Source of the DNA: Candidatus Helarchaeota archaeon
Lineage (GTDB): Archaea; Asgardarchaeota; Lokiarchaeia; Helarchaeales; RDOG01
Length of the DNA stretch: 64,000 nt
Assembly: GCA_019058315.1 (NCBI GenBank)
Contig: JAHPZH010000003.1
Span: 578,451-642,450 of the forward strand
Direction of reading: 5' to 3'
Positions within the stretch are counted from its first letter, which is position 1; every line of letters starts with the position of its first letter. A program made the position numbers and the translations under genes. Below the pieces are notes generated by a model, which ran no database searches, was not told where the DNA came from, and saw only the letters and a list, made by a program, of their open reading frames with translations. Positions 1 through 9,244 of this stretch are shown piece after piece.

Positions 1-1
1 T

Positions 2-1039
2 CCAATTACACCCGCAACTGAAATTGCAGAATATTTATCGATACGATTACCACAAGTCAATGGGTTTTTTTTACAGCTTGAAGATGAAATAGCTGCAATT
101 TGTTCTATTATTGGAGCCTCTTGGGCTGGAGCTAAAGCAATGACGGCAACATCTGGTCCTGGGTTCAGTCTCATGCAAGAAGCTATCTCTTATGCTTATC
201 ATACCGAAACTCCAGTTGTAATTGTCGAAGTTTCTAGAAGTGGACCGTCAACTGGTCAAGCTACGTACCCTTCTCAACAAGATTTTTATCAAGTTCGATA
301 TGGTGCACATGGAGACTATGAAGCAGTTGTTTTAACTCCTTGGTCAGTTCAAGAAGCATTTGATTTTACAATAAAATCGTTTAATCTTGCGGAAACATAT
401 CGAGTGCCAGTAATTCTAATGATGGATGGGGCGATCGGACATAGTAGAGAAAAATTGACCATTCCTGATCCAGCATCCTTAACTATTGTGAATCGAAAGA
501 TAAAAATGGGGCATTGTGAACCATTTAAAGCAATAGATGACACATTAGTTCCCCCAATGCCATTATTTGGAAACGGATGCAACCTTTTGGTAACGGGTTC
601 AGCTCATGAACCCTCTGGATTAAGAAATTATAATCCAAAAATCCATTCCCAAACAGTTCAGCGTATTTCTAAAAAGATTACACAAGCAACTAATAAAATT
701 TGTGAAATTGAATCTCAATTTATAGAAGATGCAGAATATGTTATTTTGTCTTACGGAGCTTCCGCTAGATCTGCTTACGGAGCAGTTCAAAAACTTAGAA
801 GTAAATATAAAGTTGGGTTTATAAGATTAAAAACCTTGTGGCCATTTCCGGACGAACTGCTTGAAAAGGAACTTGCTGGAAAAATTAAGTCAATTTTTGT
901 CCCTGAAATGAATATAGGAAAAGCAGTTCGAGAAATTCAAAGAATTAATAAAACAGCTAAAATAGTTTCAATAAGTAAACTTGGTGGTTTAATTCCTTCC
1001 ATAGAAGATATAATAAAAAAATTTAAGAAAGAGGTTTAA
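2..1039 (+). CDS. korA: 2-oxoacid:ferredoxin oxidoreductase, alpha subunit (5' truncated by window)
   Basis: Alpha (pyrimidine-binding) subunit of a KorAB-type enzyme that oxidatively decarboxylates a 2-oxoacid, probably 2-oxoglutarate, to the acyl-CoA while reducing ferredoxin. The reading frame is open from base 2, so the N-terminus lies outside the window. The first visible residues PITPATEIAEYL and the following GASWAGAKAMTATSGPGFS are the classic family signature. The C-terminal third (about 200 residues) looks like the transketolase C-terminal domain (VILSYGASARSAYGAV). It is followed after 2 nt by the beta subunit, so the two are co-transcribed. The substrate (2-oxoglutarate versus another 2-oxoacid) is inferred from overall resemblance and is not proven. 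Confidence 0.93.
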   Translation, partial: PITPATEIAEYLSIRLPQVNGFFLQLEDEIAAICSIIGASWAGAKAMTATSGPGFSLMQEAISYAYHTETPVVIVEVSRSGPSTGQATYPSQQDFYQVRYGAHGDYEAVVLTPWSVQEAFDFTIKSFNLAETYRVPVILMMDGAIGHSREKLTIPDPASLTIVNRKIKMGHCEPFKAIDDTLVPPMPLFGNGCNLLVTGSAHEPSGLRNYNPKIHSQTVQRISKKITQATNKICEIESQFIEDAEYVILSYGASARSAYGAVQKLRSKYKVGFIRLKTLWPFPDELLEKELAGKIKSIFVPEMNIGKAVREIQRINKTAKIVSISKLGGLIPSIEDIIKKFKKEV

Positions 1040-1041
1040 AA

Positions 1042-1833
1042 ATGGATAATCCTTCATTAATCAAAAAATATATTCGATTTACAGAAACTACATTTTGTTC
1101 TGGATGTGGAAATGGAATAATATTGAATTGTTTTATTCGAGCAGTCGAAAATTTAAAATTAGATCCGAAAAGTATTCTTTGTGTTTCTGGAATTGGTTGT
1201 TCCTCTTGGATACCTAGCCCTTATTTAAAATTGGATACATTCCACACACTTCATGGAAGGGCTATTGCGTTTGCTACAGGTGCTAAAGTTTTTAATAAAG
1301 CTCTAAATGTTGTTGTATTTACGGGTGACGGAGATGGTGCTGGAATTGGTGGTAATCATCTAATTCATGCAGCTCGAAGAAACATAGATATGACTGTTCT
1401 CTTGGTAAACAATTCGATCTATGGAATGACAGGGGGACAGTACGCCCCAACTACACCCTATAATACCTATTCTTCTACTTCAGTTTATGGAAATCCAGAA
1501 GACCCATTTGATTTATGTAAACTTGTAGAAGCTGCTGGGGCTACCTATGTAGCAAGATGGATAACTAATTATCCAAGAAAACTTATAAAATCAATTGAAG
1601 AAGCACTTTCCCATAATGGTTTCTCTTTCATAGAAATACTAACGCAATGTCCTACTGAATTTGGACGAAAAAACAAATTGAATTCATCTGTTGAATATTT
1701 CAAATATTTAAAGGAAATTACTACTTTAAAAAAAGAAATGGGGAAGATTCCTCTCGGAATTTTTGTAAAAGAAAAAAGACCAGAATTTACACAGAAAATG
1801 GATTCATTAATTGAAAATTCAAAAAAAAGTTAA
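1042..1833 (+). CDS. korB: 2-oxoacid:ferredoxin oxidoreductase, beta subunit
   Basis: Beta subunit that binds thiamine diphosphate and an Fe4S4 cluster and partners the upstream alpha subunit. Visible signatures are the N-terminal CSGCGNG cluster/cofactor motif, SGIGCSSW with a further cysteine, and the TPP/Mg motif GDGDGAGIGGNHLIHAARRN followed by NNSIYGMTGGQ. At 263 residues it is the usual length for a stand-alone beta subunit. The ATG lies 2 nt after the korA stop, with a GAGG-type ribosome site inside the end of korA. No gamma or delta subunit follows; the next gene is on the other strand. If separate gamma and delta genes exist they must lie upstream of the window. Confidence 0.93.
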   Translation: MDNPSLIKKYIRFTETTFCSGCGNGIILNCFIRAVENLKLDPKSILCVSGIGCSSWIPSPYLKLDTFHTLHGRAIAFATGAKVFNKALNVVVFTGDGDGAGIGGNHLIHAARRNIDMTVLLVNNSIYGMTGGQYAPTTPYNTYSSTSVYGNPEDPFDLCKLVEAAGATYVARWITNYPRKLIKSIEEALSHNGFSFIEILTQCPTEFGRKNKLNSSVEYFKYLKEITTLKKEMGKIPLGIFVKEKRPEFTQKMDSLIENSKKS

Positions 1834-1972
1834 AATTACACTCAAATGCGGATAACAATGTTCTATCCTTGCAAACCCATTATTAACTTTCTCGGCAGAT
1901 TTTGAGTAAGTTATTTAAGTTCTAAAATAAATTTTTCACAGTTCGAGCAATAAATTTCGATAAATATATCCT

Positions 1973-3268
1973 TTATTTTAATAATACTATATAATGGTCG
2001 TCCAAATCTTTTAATTTTACAAAAATAGGTATACGTACGACCATTAGTATTGCTGATATTAGAAATATAATCCCAATCTTGAGATTACCAGTAAATGGCA
2101 ATAAACCCGCTACAATCATTCCCAAAAGCCTTCCTAGATTATTCATCGTAATAAATAATATAAATGAGGTTGCTGCAAAATCTTTTTCAGCTGAATTCAT
2201 TGCAATAGTTAGATAAAGAATAAAAGCAGCATTTGATATTAGTCCAACTATTATACCCGCGGTATAATAATATATAGGAACTAAATTGGGTGAAAAAAAA
2301 GTTAAAAGGTAAAGTATTAAATAATGTACGGCAAAAACTATAGCAAAATAAGTTATTGATTTAATAATCCCTCTTTTTACAAACAATTTTGTAGAAATTC
2401 CCCCCAAAATCGCAAAACAAACTGAAGGTACGAAATATAAAAGTTGGGTACTGATAGTTAAACCAGAAATTCGAAAGAAGGGGTCTAGAGTAAATTCGGT
2501 GAGTCCATTATCAATATTGAGAATAAAAAACATAATAATCAAAGTTGGGATATGTTTTGATCGAATATATTTTTTTAATTTATTCATTGAAAATCTGGAT
2601 TTAGCTTGATCATTTCCATTTTCGTCAAGAAATAATACAGGAACAATTAAACTTAAACAAATTATACCGGATAATAATAAACCAAATTTAAAATTTCCAC
2701 CAATAAAAATGTCAAATTGTAATTCTGGGGTTAGGTGTAACCCTAAATGAATAGTATTTACTTCAATTAAAAAAGAAATAGGAATTAATATAAAAATACC
2801 ACTCAAATTTGCAATGTAAAATGTAATATTTGCGTTCACTTTTTCTTTAATTTCCTCGAAAGTTTCAGTAACGAGAGCATCTATTGCCACATCCATAAAT
2901 GAAATTCCTAGTGATTGTAAAACCCATAAAATTAAAAACAGATGGAGAACTTCTATGGGGTCTGCAAAGCCTAATAAAGGTAAGGTTATTCCATTTAAAA
3001 TGAATCCAAAAATCATATATGGTTTTCTTCTGCCTTTTATAGCTTTGATCGGATAGTTGTCAGTTAAAACTGCGACTAAAGGTTTGAAAATAATCGGTAA
3101 TAAAGCTACACCAGCCAAAATTGCTATGGCGAGATCTGAAAGACCTTTATAATTTTTAAGATAAACTGGCAGGATAATAAATACTATAGAATATGTTATC
3201 CCTTCAACTAAGTAAATATTTGAATATAATGTATATTTATATCCTCGATTTTCAGTAATTTTTACCAT
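1973..3268 (-). CDS. MFS transporter, AmpG/PucC-like
   Basis: Integral membrane transporter of the major facilitator superfamily with about 12 hydrophobic segments over 431 residues. The loop between helices 2 and 3 carries the MFS-type pattern LTDNYPIKAIKGRRKPYMI, where the GRRKP element is typical. The central hydrophilic loop (about residues 215-235) separates the two six-helix halves. The pattern PVYLKNYKGLSDLAIA near the N-terminus resembles the AmpG/PucC/BT1 branch, but the substrate cannot be read from the sequence. It is convergent with korB and stands alone. The ATG at 3268 is preceded by GGAAAAAAAA, an AT-rich ribosome site. Confidence 0.85.
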   Translation of the reverse strand: MVKITENRGYKYTLYSNIYLVEGITYSIVFIILPVYLKNYKGLSDLAIAILAGVALLPIIFKPLVAVLTDNYPIKAIKGRRKPYMIFGFILNGITLPLLGFADPIEVLHLFLILWVLQSLGISFMDVAIDALVTETFEEIKEKVNANITFYIANLSGIFILIPISFLIEVNTIHLGLHLTPELQFDIFIGGNFKFGLLLSGIICLSLIVPVLFLDENGNDQAKSRFSMNKLKKYIRSKHIPTLIIMFFILNIDNGLTEFTLDPFFRISGLTISTQLLYFVPSVCFAILGGISTKLFVKRGIIKSITYFAIVFAVHYLILYLLTFFSPNLVPIYYYTAGIIVGLISNAAFILYLTIAMNSAEKDFAATSFILFITMNNLGRLLGMIVAGLLPFTGNLKIGIIFLISAILMVVRIPIFVKLKDLDDHYIVLLK

Positions 3269-3395
3269 TTTTTTTTCCTTTTCTATTTTTTGTCCAAATA
3301 GTCGAAAAATATTTTATTGATTACAGATTTAAAATATAAATTTAATTGAAGAAAAAAAATTTAATTTAATGAAAAGATTTCTATCACCCTGGTAC

Positions 3396-3806
3396 CTATC
3401 CTATTTCTTTCTTTTCAGCAGATTGGCGAGTCAAGAGTAGAATCTTATTGTTATACAAAACAGAGATCCTGCTATCCATTTTCAGATCGAGTTCTTTACG
3501 AATATCCTTTATCAAGTATATTTTAGCTCTTTCATCGATTTTTAAATCAGCAACTTTAAAAGGATTTCCTATGGATTCTTCAATTTCGTTTAGAAGTTCA
3601 AGATTTTTACTCTTAGATAATTCATTATCCAATTCTTTTGTTAAATCAACTTGTCCGTTTAAAATCATGGATTTTCGTATTTTTTCTAAAAGTTGGTTCT
3701 GTCTTTTTAATTGCTTAATAATGTTGTTAAAAATTACCAATGAAATTGATTTATCCAAAATAACACCCTTTTTAGCGATCTTCGTCTCCTTTTCTAATAT
3801 TGACAT
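3396..3806 (-). CDS. Coiled-coil protein with C-terminal AbrB-like domain
   Basis: A 136-residue protein. Residues 25-85 are helical and coiled-coil-like (IIKQLKRQNQLLEKIRKS). The C-terminal ~40 residues (AKIYLIKDIRKELDLKMD, then a hairpin ending LLLTR) follow the swapped-hairpin AbrB/SpoVT pattern, in which a basic beta-strand leads to RKxLxLxxxxxxxV. This suggests a DNA-binding or antitoxin-type transcription factor. The AbrB call is by eye and moderate. Its start overlaps the end of the surface propeller gene by 35 nt, so it is probably the last gene of that minus-strand operon and may autoregulate it. No cognate toxin gene is adjacent. Confidence 0.6.
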   Translation of the reverse strand: MSILEKETKIAKKGVILDKSISLVIFNNIIKQLKRQNQLLEKIRKSMILNGQVDLTKELDNELSKSKNLELLNEIEESIGNPFKVADLKIDERAKIYLIKDIRKELDLKMDSRISVLYNNKILLLTRQSAEKKEIG

Positions 3807-5067
3807 AAATTATGACTGTTGCTACACCGATACCGATGATAGTAAGCATGAATGGGTTGTTAGTTCGGTTTGCAGACCCCATTTCCAACCACAGAATCAG
3901 AGGTGTCGGGTCTGGGGGAGGTGTGACATTCACTGCTAATTTATGGAACCCAAGATATACAGTTCCGTTTTCATCTCCAGCGGCAAAGTATAGACCGTCA
4001 TCCGAAATTGCGACTGTGTTTATAGGTGTGGTCGCTGTATAATTCCACAAAACTTCATTATCGGAGGTATATGTGATGTTGTTAGCGTCATCTCCAGAAA
4101 TTATGTAACGAGCATTTCCAGAAATCTTTGCTGATTGGACAACTCCAGTATCGTAGTGCCACAGGTACGACCCGTAGCCATACACACGAGTTATATTATT
4201 GGTATTTCCAACAATTGTGTATATACCATAACCACCCGATGTGTCCACACAAGTTATCAATCCACCAGTATCGTAGCCCCACCAGTAATTACCAGGAGGT
4301 ATTGCCGTTAGGTCATAGGCATAAAGTATGCTACTACTGCTACTACCAGCAATTGCGAACATACCACTTTCCGCTATGGCTACAGAAGTAATTCCAACAG
4401 TATCATTATGGTCAATATACATTCCCCCACCCATACTTGTAAAGATGGTGAAATTATTATCATCGCCAGCTACAAAAGAAATACCAGTCGCTGACATTGC
4501 TACATCTCGCACACTTGAACCAGTTGAATAGTTCCACATGTAGTTTAAGATACCACCAACACTATTGAACAGTATGACTAGACCACCAAGGGTTCCAGCT
4601 ACGAAATAACCTCCATCGTTTGAAATTGCTACGGATGTAACATTTGTTCCAGTATCATAAGATCCTAAAAGTGTTCCATTACTGGCAAGTAGAGTTACAT
4701 TATCACCAGTATCTCCCGACACTATATATTGTCCATCTGAGGAGATTGCAACATCATTGACAATACCACCGCATGTATAGTTCCACAGATAACCATGACT
4801 GCTATTAAAGCAAGTAACGTTTTGATTTTGATCGCCTGAAACTATGTGGACTCCATCTGCGGACATATCCACCTTATTTATAGAGTCGCCTCTATAATCA
4901 GTCCACAATAAAGAGATATTCGCTGCCGAAATACCGATTTCGGGGTTGTTATGCTGTATCGAAGTACCCGATAACATATTTGTGTTCGATGTGGATATGA
5001 CACTTGCAAGGATCAACGAACCTATAAACAATTGAGAGCATATTAGAACAAATATCTTCTTTTTCAT
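3772..5067 (-). CDS. Secreted membrane-anchored beta-propeller protein
   Basis: A 431-residue exported protein. It has an N-terminal signal segment (KKKIFVLICSQLFIGSLIL), then about eight WD40/PQQ-like repeats of roughly 42 residues. The repeats share the core VAISxDGxYxVSGD, seen as VNDVAISSDGQYIVSGD, VTSVAISNDGGYFVAG and INTVAISDDGLYFAAGD. A C-terminal transmembrane helix (TIIGIGVATVIIYV) is followed by a basic tail, so the propeller should face outwards. Many NxT/S sequons fit archaeal N-glycosylation. It overlaps the upstream multi-pass membrane gene by 4 nt (ATGA) and is translationally coupled to it. The ligand is unknown; binding or adhesion is an inference. Confidence 0.8.
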   Translation of the reverse strand: MKKKIFVLICSQLFIGSLILASVISTSNTNMLSGTSIQHNNPEIGISAANISLLWTDYRGDSINKVDMSADGVHIVSGDQNQNVTCFNSSHGYLWNYTCGGIVNDVAISSDGQYIVSGDTGDNVTLLASNGTLLGSYDTGTNVTSVAISNDGGYFVAGTLGGLVILFNSVGGILNYMWNYSTGSSVRDVAMSATGISFVAGDDNNFTIFTSMGGGMYIDHNDTVGITSVAIAESGMFAIAGSSSSSILYAYDLTAIPPGNYWWGYDTGGLITCVDTSGGYGIYTIVGNTNNITRVYGYGSYLWHYDTGVVQSAKISGNARYIISGDDANNITYTSDNEVLWNYTATTPINTVAISDDGLYFAAGDENGTVYLGFHKLAVNVTPPPDPTPLILWLEMGSANRTNNPFMLTIIGIGVATVIIYVNIRKGDEDR

Positions 5068-6371
5068 TTTCCTTTCCTCACGTCTTTAGTGGTTTTGACC
5101 GATTGTTTTATTTCAAAAATGTAACTTAGACCGTATATTAAAATGAAAACTGCAAGTGGAAGGAATCCAGCGATGTAGAGATAATCGTATAATGTTTCCG
5201 TTCTCAACCCTTGAAAGAATGTCATGTAATTACTGGTCACACTTGCTACCCAGCTCTCAAAGAAATAGGTTTGCGAAACACGTATTCCGATAGTCAAATC
5301 AACGATTTTGGCATCCACATACATATATGCAAATAAGAATGCCATGATTCCCCATTCTACCATTAAAGCCCCAGATATTCGGGTAATCTTGTTAAACCTA
5401 TTAGTATTTTTTGTAGTAAATGACTTAAAACCGTAAATCACTGATATTGCAGCAATCAACAAAGTAGCCACCGCTAATGCAATGTATGGCAGAATCAAGC
5501 GAGTATTGTAAATGAAACTACCTAATGGACCCATTGCAAACCCTTCGAGACTCCAATAATATTTATTATACAAGTAGTTTTTTTCCAAATAATGTCCCGT
5601 AAGTAGTAATGCCACTACAAAGGATAATATGACGGACATTATTGAAAATATTTTATTACCATTGTTTCTTTGTATAAATCCCCCCGATAGAACAACTAAT
5701 CCAATGCCCATTAGTCCATAAAGTGCGATATATTGAATATAGCTCGATAATATTCGGGGTGCGAAATTTTCTACAGCAACTAAGAAGATCATGGGGACAG
5801 AAAATAGTAAACTTCCTATAGTCCCTAAAAGTAGTTTATAATTTTTTTGTTTGGATAATTGTAATTCGCTTGTACTGGACGTTTGTGACGTTAATTCTGG
5901 TCTGTTTTTCGATAGTATTTGTATCAGTGAAAGTATTATTCCGATTGCCAATGTGGTTGTTAAGGAAATGATAAGGTCGGAAATTTGGACCTTGAAAAGT
6001 CCGAGAAAAAGGACGTCATTTACAGGTCTTGTAGCTACGTAGTCGATAATAAATAATAATATGTATAACTCGACTCCTCCGATGATTCTGTCCCAATTGA
6101 TATTAGTTACCTCCAATTTGAGATCCACTACATATAAAAAAATCCAATTGTTTGTTATTTGGCTAATCCTTAACACAGGTTCGAAAATGTAAATATAAGC
6201 CATTATAAATCCAATGATACCAGTTATTGTTAAACAGATACCTGTCATTCCTAAAATTTTCTTTATTTCTGAAGCTTTGCGCCTCTTGTACTCTTGAAAT
6301 CTGTCTTCTTGTATTTTCCCTATTTTTGTTTCTTCTAATTGTTTTTTTTCTGATATTAACATATCAATCAA
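5064..6371 (-). CDS. Multi-pass membrane protein of unknown function
   Basis: A 435-residue protein with roughly nine hydrophobic helices and a charged, coiled-coil-like N-terminus (about 40 residues rich in Lys, Glu and Arg) that should be cytoplasmic. I recognise no family. It opens the operon that continues with the membrane-anchored propeller (4-nt overlap) and the AbrB-like gene, so it may be the membrane partner of the surface propeller. An AT-rich repeat lies about 180 nt upstream of its ATG. Confidence 0.75.
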   Translation of the reverse strand: MIDMLISEKKQLEETKIGKIQEDRFQEYKRRKASEIKKILGMTGICLTITGIIGFIMAYIYIFEPVLRISQITNNWIFLYVVDLKLEVTNINWDRIIGGVELYILLFIIDYVATRPVNDVLFLGLFKVQISDLIISLTTTLAIGIILSLIQILSKNRPELTSQTSSTSELQLSKQKNYKLLLGTIGSLLFSVPMIFLVAVENFAPRILSSYIQYIALYGLMGIGLVVLSGGFIQRNNGNKIFSIMSVILSFVVALLLTGHYLEKNYLYNKYYWSLEGFAMGPLGSFIYNTRLILPYIALAVATLLIAAISVIYGFKSFTTKNTNRFNKITRISGALMVEWGIMAFLFAYMYVDAKIVDLTIGIRVSQTYFFESWVASVTSNYMTFFQGLRTETLYDYLYIAGFLPLAVFILIYGLSYIFEIKQSVKTTKDVRKGK

Positions 6372-6787
6372 CCTTTTTTTTGGTTAACTTAGTAAAATCT
6401 AAAGTGTGGATCAATCATTTATAAAGGGAACATGAACAAGTATGCAGTCTAAAAATTGAGTTATCCATGTAAAAAAATGAATATAAGACAAGTATGGATT
6501 AACTTTTTAATGTCGATTTTTTACCCGCTATAAAAATGAATAATATTCAATTTGAAAAAAGATTGGAGATTTTTGTCGATTTTTTTTCACAATTGTTTAA
6601 ATATGACTATTAGCGTCCTTTTACCCTATGTATTTAGAATTAGCCACCATTGAAAATTTTTTATTAAAATAATTGCAGTTCAATCCAAATTTATATTTTA
6701 TTTTTTATTTTCTACCACATTCACAAGTTAAGAGTAAAGGAGACCTATTATGTGGAAGATCATATTTTACCCCTATCAATTAACGTT
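6372..6787. other. Intergenic region with AT-rich repeat
   Basis: A 416-nt gap between two minus-strand genes. I find no convincing reading frame. It presumably holds the promoter of the membrane/propeller operon. It contains one copy of a dispersed AT-rich repeat (6551-6600), described separately. Confidence 0.6.
6551..6600 (-). repeat. AT-rich upstream repeat, copy 1
   Basis: On the plus strand the copy has the modules TTTGAAAAAA, GATTGGAG, TTTTTGTCG and TTTTTTTCAC in that order. The same modules recur at 12914-12960 (very close match), at 12799-12842 (degenerate), and in inverse orientation at 14392-14436. The near edge of this copy lies about 180 nt upstream of the downstream start codon, as does the copy at 14392. 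All copies have the same orientation relative to the following gene, which suggests a shared cis-element rather than chance AT-richness. Confidence 0.5.
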
Positions 6788-7615
6788 TCACGAAGCTAGA
6801 AGATTTTCCAATCCTTTCTTTCTAATTTCCCTTGGTGAAGGAACAGATAATTTTATTTTGAGTTTTGTGAAGAGTTTATTGATTTGCATAGAGTGAAATC
6901 CATCCTTTAATTTTTGATACTTCTTTTCGCTATAATGGTCGTGTTTACGCAGATAACTAAACAAATCCACTATTTGGAATTTCTTGTATTGTTTTTGATA
7001 AGTTAGGGTGAAATTTTCCCATAAAATTAATTTCTTTTTTTCGATTCTTTCAAATTCTTTTTTCACCAATTCAAGGAAATAATACCATTTGAGAGCGGCA
7101 ACGTAATTATCTTCTAGTAACGCATAGACGAATTTATAATAATTTGGTAATTTCATCTGAGTAGACGAATAATCAGGAATGTGTGAAAAGACAGTGGAGC
7201 TGGGGCAGCGTTTATCGCCAGTTACGGGGGGAAGCACTCCTTGTGGGTTTAATATTATGGGATAGGATCTACAAGTTAAGGGGCGTTGCTTATAAATTAT
7301 ACATTTGTCTGAAATATAAAATGGGCAATCATCACAAACTAGAATATATGTTACGGTAAAAATTGCTTTGAATTTTTTACTAAAATACCCCAGAAGCGGA
7401 AAAAACCTTATTTTTATAGAATGTTTTTTGGCAAGTTTAATAATATCCTCTCGTTCTAAAGCATTTACCATTAAACCTCGATCATGGACGGGATACTTGA
7501 CTGCTGAGGAATCTGCGTTAACCATGGGTGCTGGGAGGGGCAGATGAATGTTTTTTTTACTAATATCTTTACAGCACTTACCACAATGAGAACAGGAAAA
7601 TGGTTTTATAGTCAA
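6788..7615 (-). CDS. YkgJ-type CxxCxxCC metal-binding protein
   Basis: A 275-residue cytoplasmic protein of the CxxCxxCC (YkgJ) family, thought to bind zinc or an Fe-S cluster. The N-terminal signature is C8-x2-C11-x2-C14-C15 in FSCSHCGKCCKDIS. The second half of the site is CDDCPFYISDKCIIY followed by RPLTCRSYP, the usual arrangement. The C-terminal ~120 residues are helical and basic. It initiates at a TTG with a GAGGA ribosome site 7 nt upstream; there is no nearby ATG. Homologues are often annotated as Fe-S oxidoreductases, but catalysis is unproven. Confidence 0.8.
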   Translation of the reverse strand: MTIKPFSCSHCGKCCKDISKKNIHLPLPAPMVNADSSAVKYPVHDRGLMVNALEREDIIKLAKKHSIKIRFFPLLGYFSKKFKAIFTVTYILVCDDCPFYISDKCIIYKQRPLTCRSYPIILNPQGVLPPVTGDKRCPSSTVFSHIPDYSSTQMKLPNYYKFVYALLEDNYVAALKWYYFLELVKKEFERIEKKKLILWENFTLTYQKQYKKFQIVDLFSYLRKHDHYSEKKYQKLKDGFHSMQINKLFTKLKIKLSVPSPREIRKKGLENLLAS

Positions 7616-7724
7616 TTAATTTTCCTCACTGGTTAAGATTTTTAATTCTTCCTCGAATTATTTTCTTATTTAATCTATTTCATTAATTCAATCATGAATT
7701 AAATCTTTTGTTGTTATTAAAATT

Positions 7725-7886
7725 TTATTTAATTTTAACAACTTCTGGCAACACTTTATATGTTAATCCGCACGAACACTTGAATGTATTACTATGATTC
7801 GTGCCGTATTGCTTGGAAACTCTACCACATGGACACGTTAATACCAGACTGTAATCAAAATAAAAGTATTCGATTTTATATGTCAT
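7725..7886 (-). CDS. Small zinc-ribbon-like protein
   Basis: A 53-residue protein if started at the ATG at 7886. It has two CxC knuckles (TCPCGR and KCSCGL) about 18 residues apart, a likely zinc site. The frame stays open upstream to 7994, but that extension runs into the palindromic element at 7955-8025 and reads unlike protein (Trp/Gly/Phe-rich), so I prefer the internal start. No Shine-Dalgarno motif is visible at 7886. Function is unknown. Confidence 0.5.
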   Translation of the reverse strand: MTYKIEYFYFDYSLVLTCPCGRVSKQYGTNHSNTFKCSCGLTYKVLPEVVKIK

Positions 7887-7954
7887 AAGGGAATGATTTT
7901 CGTTAAATTTAAAAAATTTTAAAGACCGAATGAAAAATGAAAATCCTCTTAGGT

Positions 7955-8025
7955 GAACCTTACCCCCTCTCCAAGAAGGGTTTAAGCAATACAAGGGGGT
8001 TATTACTTAAGAAGGGGCAAGGTTC
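7955..8025 (-). repeat. 70-nt palindromic element, copy A
   Basis: A 71-nt element bounded by GAACCTTACCCC and GGGGCAAGGTTC, which are inverted repeats matching at 11 of 12 positions. The single mismatch becomes a G-U wobble if the minus strand is transcribed. An internal GGGGG block lies 40 nt from the left end. The same outer arms, internal G-block and length recur at 60974-61043 and 62619-62690. This copy lies about 135 nt downstream of the minus-strand methyltransferase stop and upstream of the small zinc-ribbon gene. Confidence 0.75.
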
Positions 8026-8159
8026 TTTGATATGGTCTTAAAATTACATAATATTCTTTTAATGAAATAAATTAAGGGGGGTCAATTTTGTGCGAAGTTA
8101 TAAAATTAAATAAATATAAAATTAAAAAACGTTGATCTTCACCCTCATTATTCAATTAT

Positions 8160-9020
8160 TTAGGGTATTGAATCTAATATAGCAATTCCTATTCTTGTAG
8201 TTATTGTTTTTCCAACAAATCTCTTAAAAAAATCAATCATCTTTTTTCCAGACAATTCTTTTTTAATATATTCATTAAACTTCTCTCTCGTCCAACCAAT
8301 TTCCTTTAAAAATTGAAAGTAGAAATCTAGAGAATTAAGGAACTTCATGTAATTCGATTTTTCAAAGTAATTTTCCCAGTATTCAATAAGACCTGATGTT
8401 ATTTCCGCTTTATTTTCAATAATAAATTTATGAAGTCGAGTTTCAATTCCAAGTTTGGAAAATAATTTCTTTATGAATTCACCTTCATTTTCTATTGGGA
8501 GACCTAAATGCTTTAAGCTTGTTAAATATTCATTATAATGATTAGAAAAACTTTTAAAATCGGGAATTCTTTCATATTTACTTTTTTCTATTGTTATTAT
8601 GATAAATCTTCCATAGGTCTTTTTTACTCGGACCATCTCTTTTAACGCGTCTAGTGGTCGTTCTATAAAATCCAGCAACCCAAATGATGTTATTACATCA
8701 AATTCGTTATCTTGAAATTGGATATTAAAGACATCCCCATATTGTAAATGAATATGTTCGGGTTTGCCCCAATGTTCTTGACCATATTTTATGAGATTTT
8801 GATCAATATCTATTCCGTAGATCTGGTTGTTTTCCCCATATATTTGGTAAATTAGCCTAGGGACTGTTCCAATCCCACATGCTACGTCCAATATTTTTTC
8901 TGACCTTTTTAAATTCGATACTTTCTTAAAAATATTCTTAAATCCTTGATTATCTATTATATCTCTCCTACCCATCTCGGTTAATTCTATAAAATTCCAA
9001 TTTATTTTCAGAACTGTCAT
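8160..9020 (-). CDS. Class I SAM-dependent methyltransferase
   Basis: A 286-residue protein with a Rossmann methyltransferase fold. Motif I is ILDVACGIGTVPRLI, motif II is the acidic YGIDID, motif III is LQYGDVF and motif IV is FDVITSFGLLDF. The remaining ~120 residues form a helical cap that may select the acceptor; the substrate is unknown. It lies in the same direction as the GNAT/methyltransferase genes upstream but is separated by two tiny genes and gaps, so membership of that operon is uncertain. The ATG at 9020 sits directly after GGGAG. Confidence 0.85.
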   Translation of the reverse strand: MTVLKINWNFIELTEMGRRDIIDNQGFKNIFKKVSNLKRSEKILDVACGIGTVPRLIYQIYGENNQIYGIDIDQNLIKYGQEHWGKPEHIHLQYGDVFNIQFQDNEFDVITSFGLLDFIERPLDALKEMVRVKKTYGRFIIITIEKSKYERIPDFKSFSNHYNEYLTSLKHLGLPIENEGEFIKKLFSKLGIETRLHKFIIENKAEITSGLIEYWENYFEKSNYMKFLNSLDFYFQFLKEIGWTREKFNEYIKKELSGKKMIDFFKRFVGKTITTRIGIAILDSIP

Positions 9021-9106
9021 CTCCCTACTGGTTCAAGTTCTATGTGAATTTCTCCTTTTTCGTAATTAATTCAGGCAACTCTTTTTTTTAATGAACATAA
9101 TATAAA

Positions 9107-9244
9107 TTAGACTCTACAATCTAATATATCTTTTAACCATTCTAACTGTTCTCGGTTATTTACCCCTTTCAAAGAAAGAATAGATATTAGATCTTTCTCT
9201 TCAGGCTGTAAGTCATTTTTTTTGATATTTTTCATTCCATTCAT
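9107..9244 (-). CDS. Small protein (45 aa)
   Basis: An open frame of 45 codons beginning ATGAATGGAATGAAA and ending DILDCRV. It has a good ribosome site (GAGGTG, 9 nt before the ATG) and a charged, helical composition (NDLQPEEKDLISILSLKG). It sits between two methyltransferase genes in the same direction. There is no recognisable domain. The ribosome site and composition support a real small gene; conservation would decide it. Confidence 0.45.
   Translation of the reverse strand: MNGMKNIKKNDLQPEEKDLISILSLKGVNNREQLEWLKDILDCRV

Noticed and set aside
9030..9040. GGTTCAAGTTC resembling a tRNA T-arm upstream of the methyltransferase.
   Set aside because: No cloverleaf around it on either strand.
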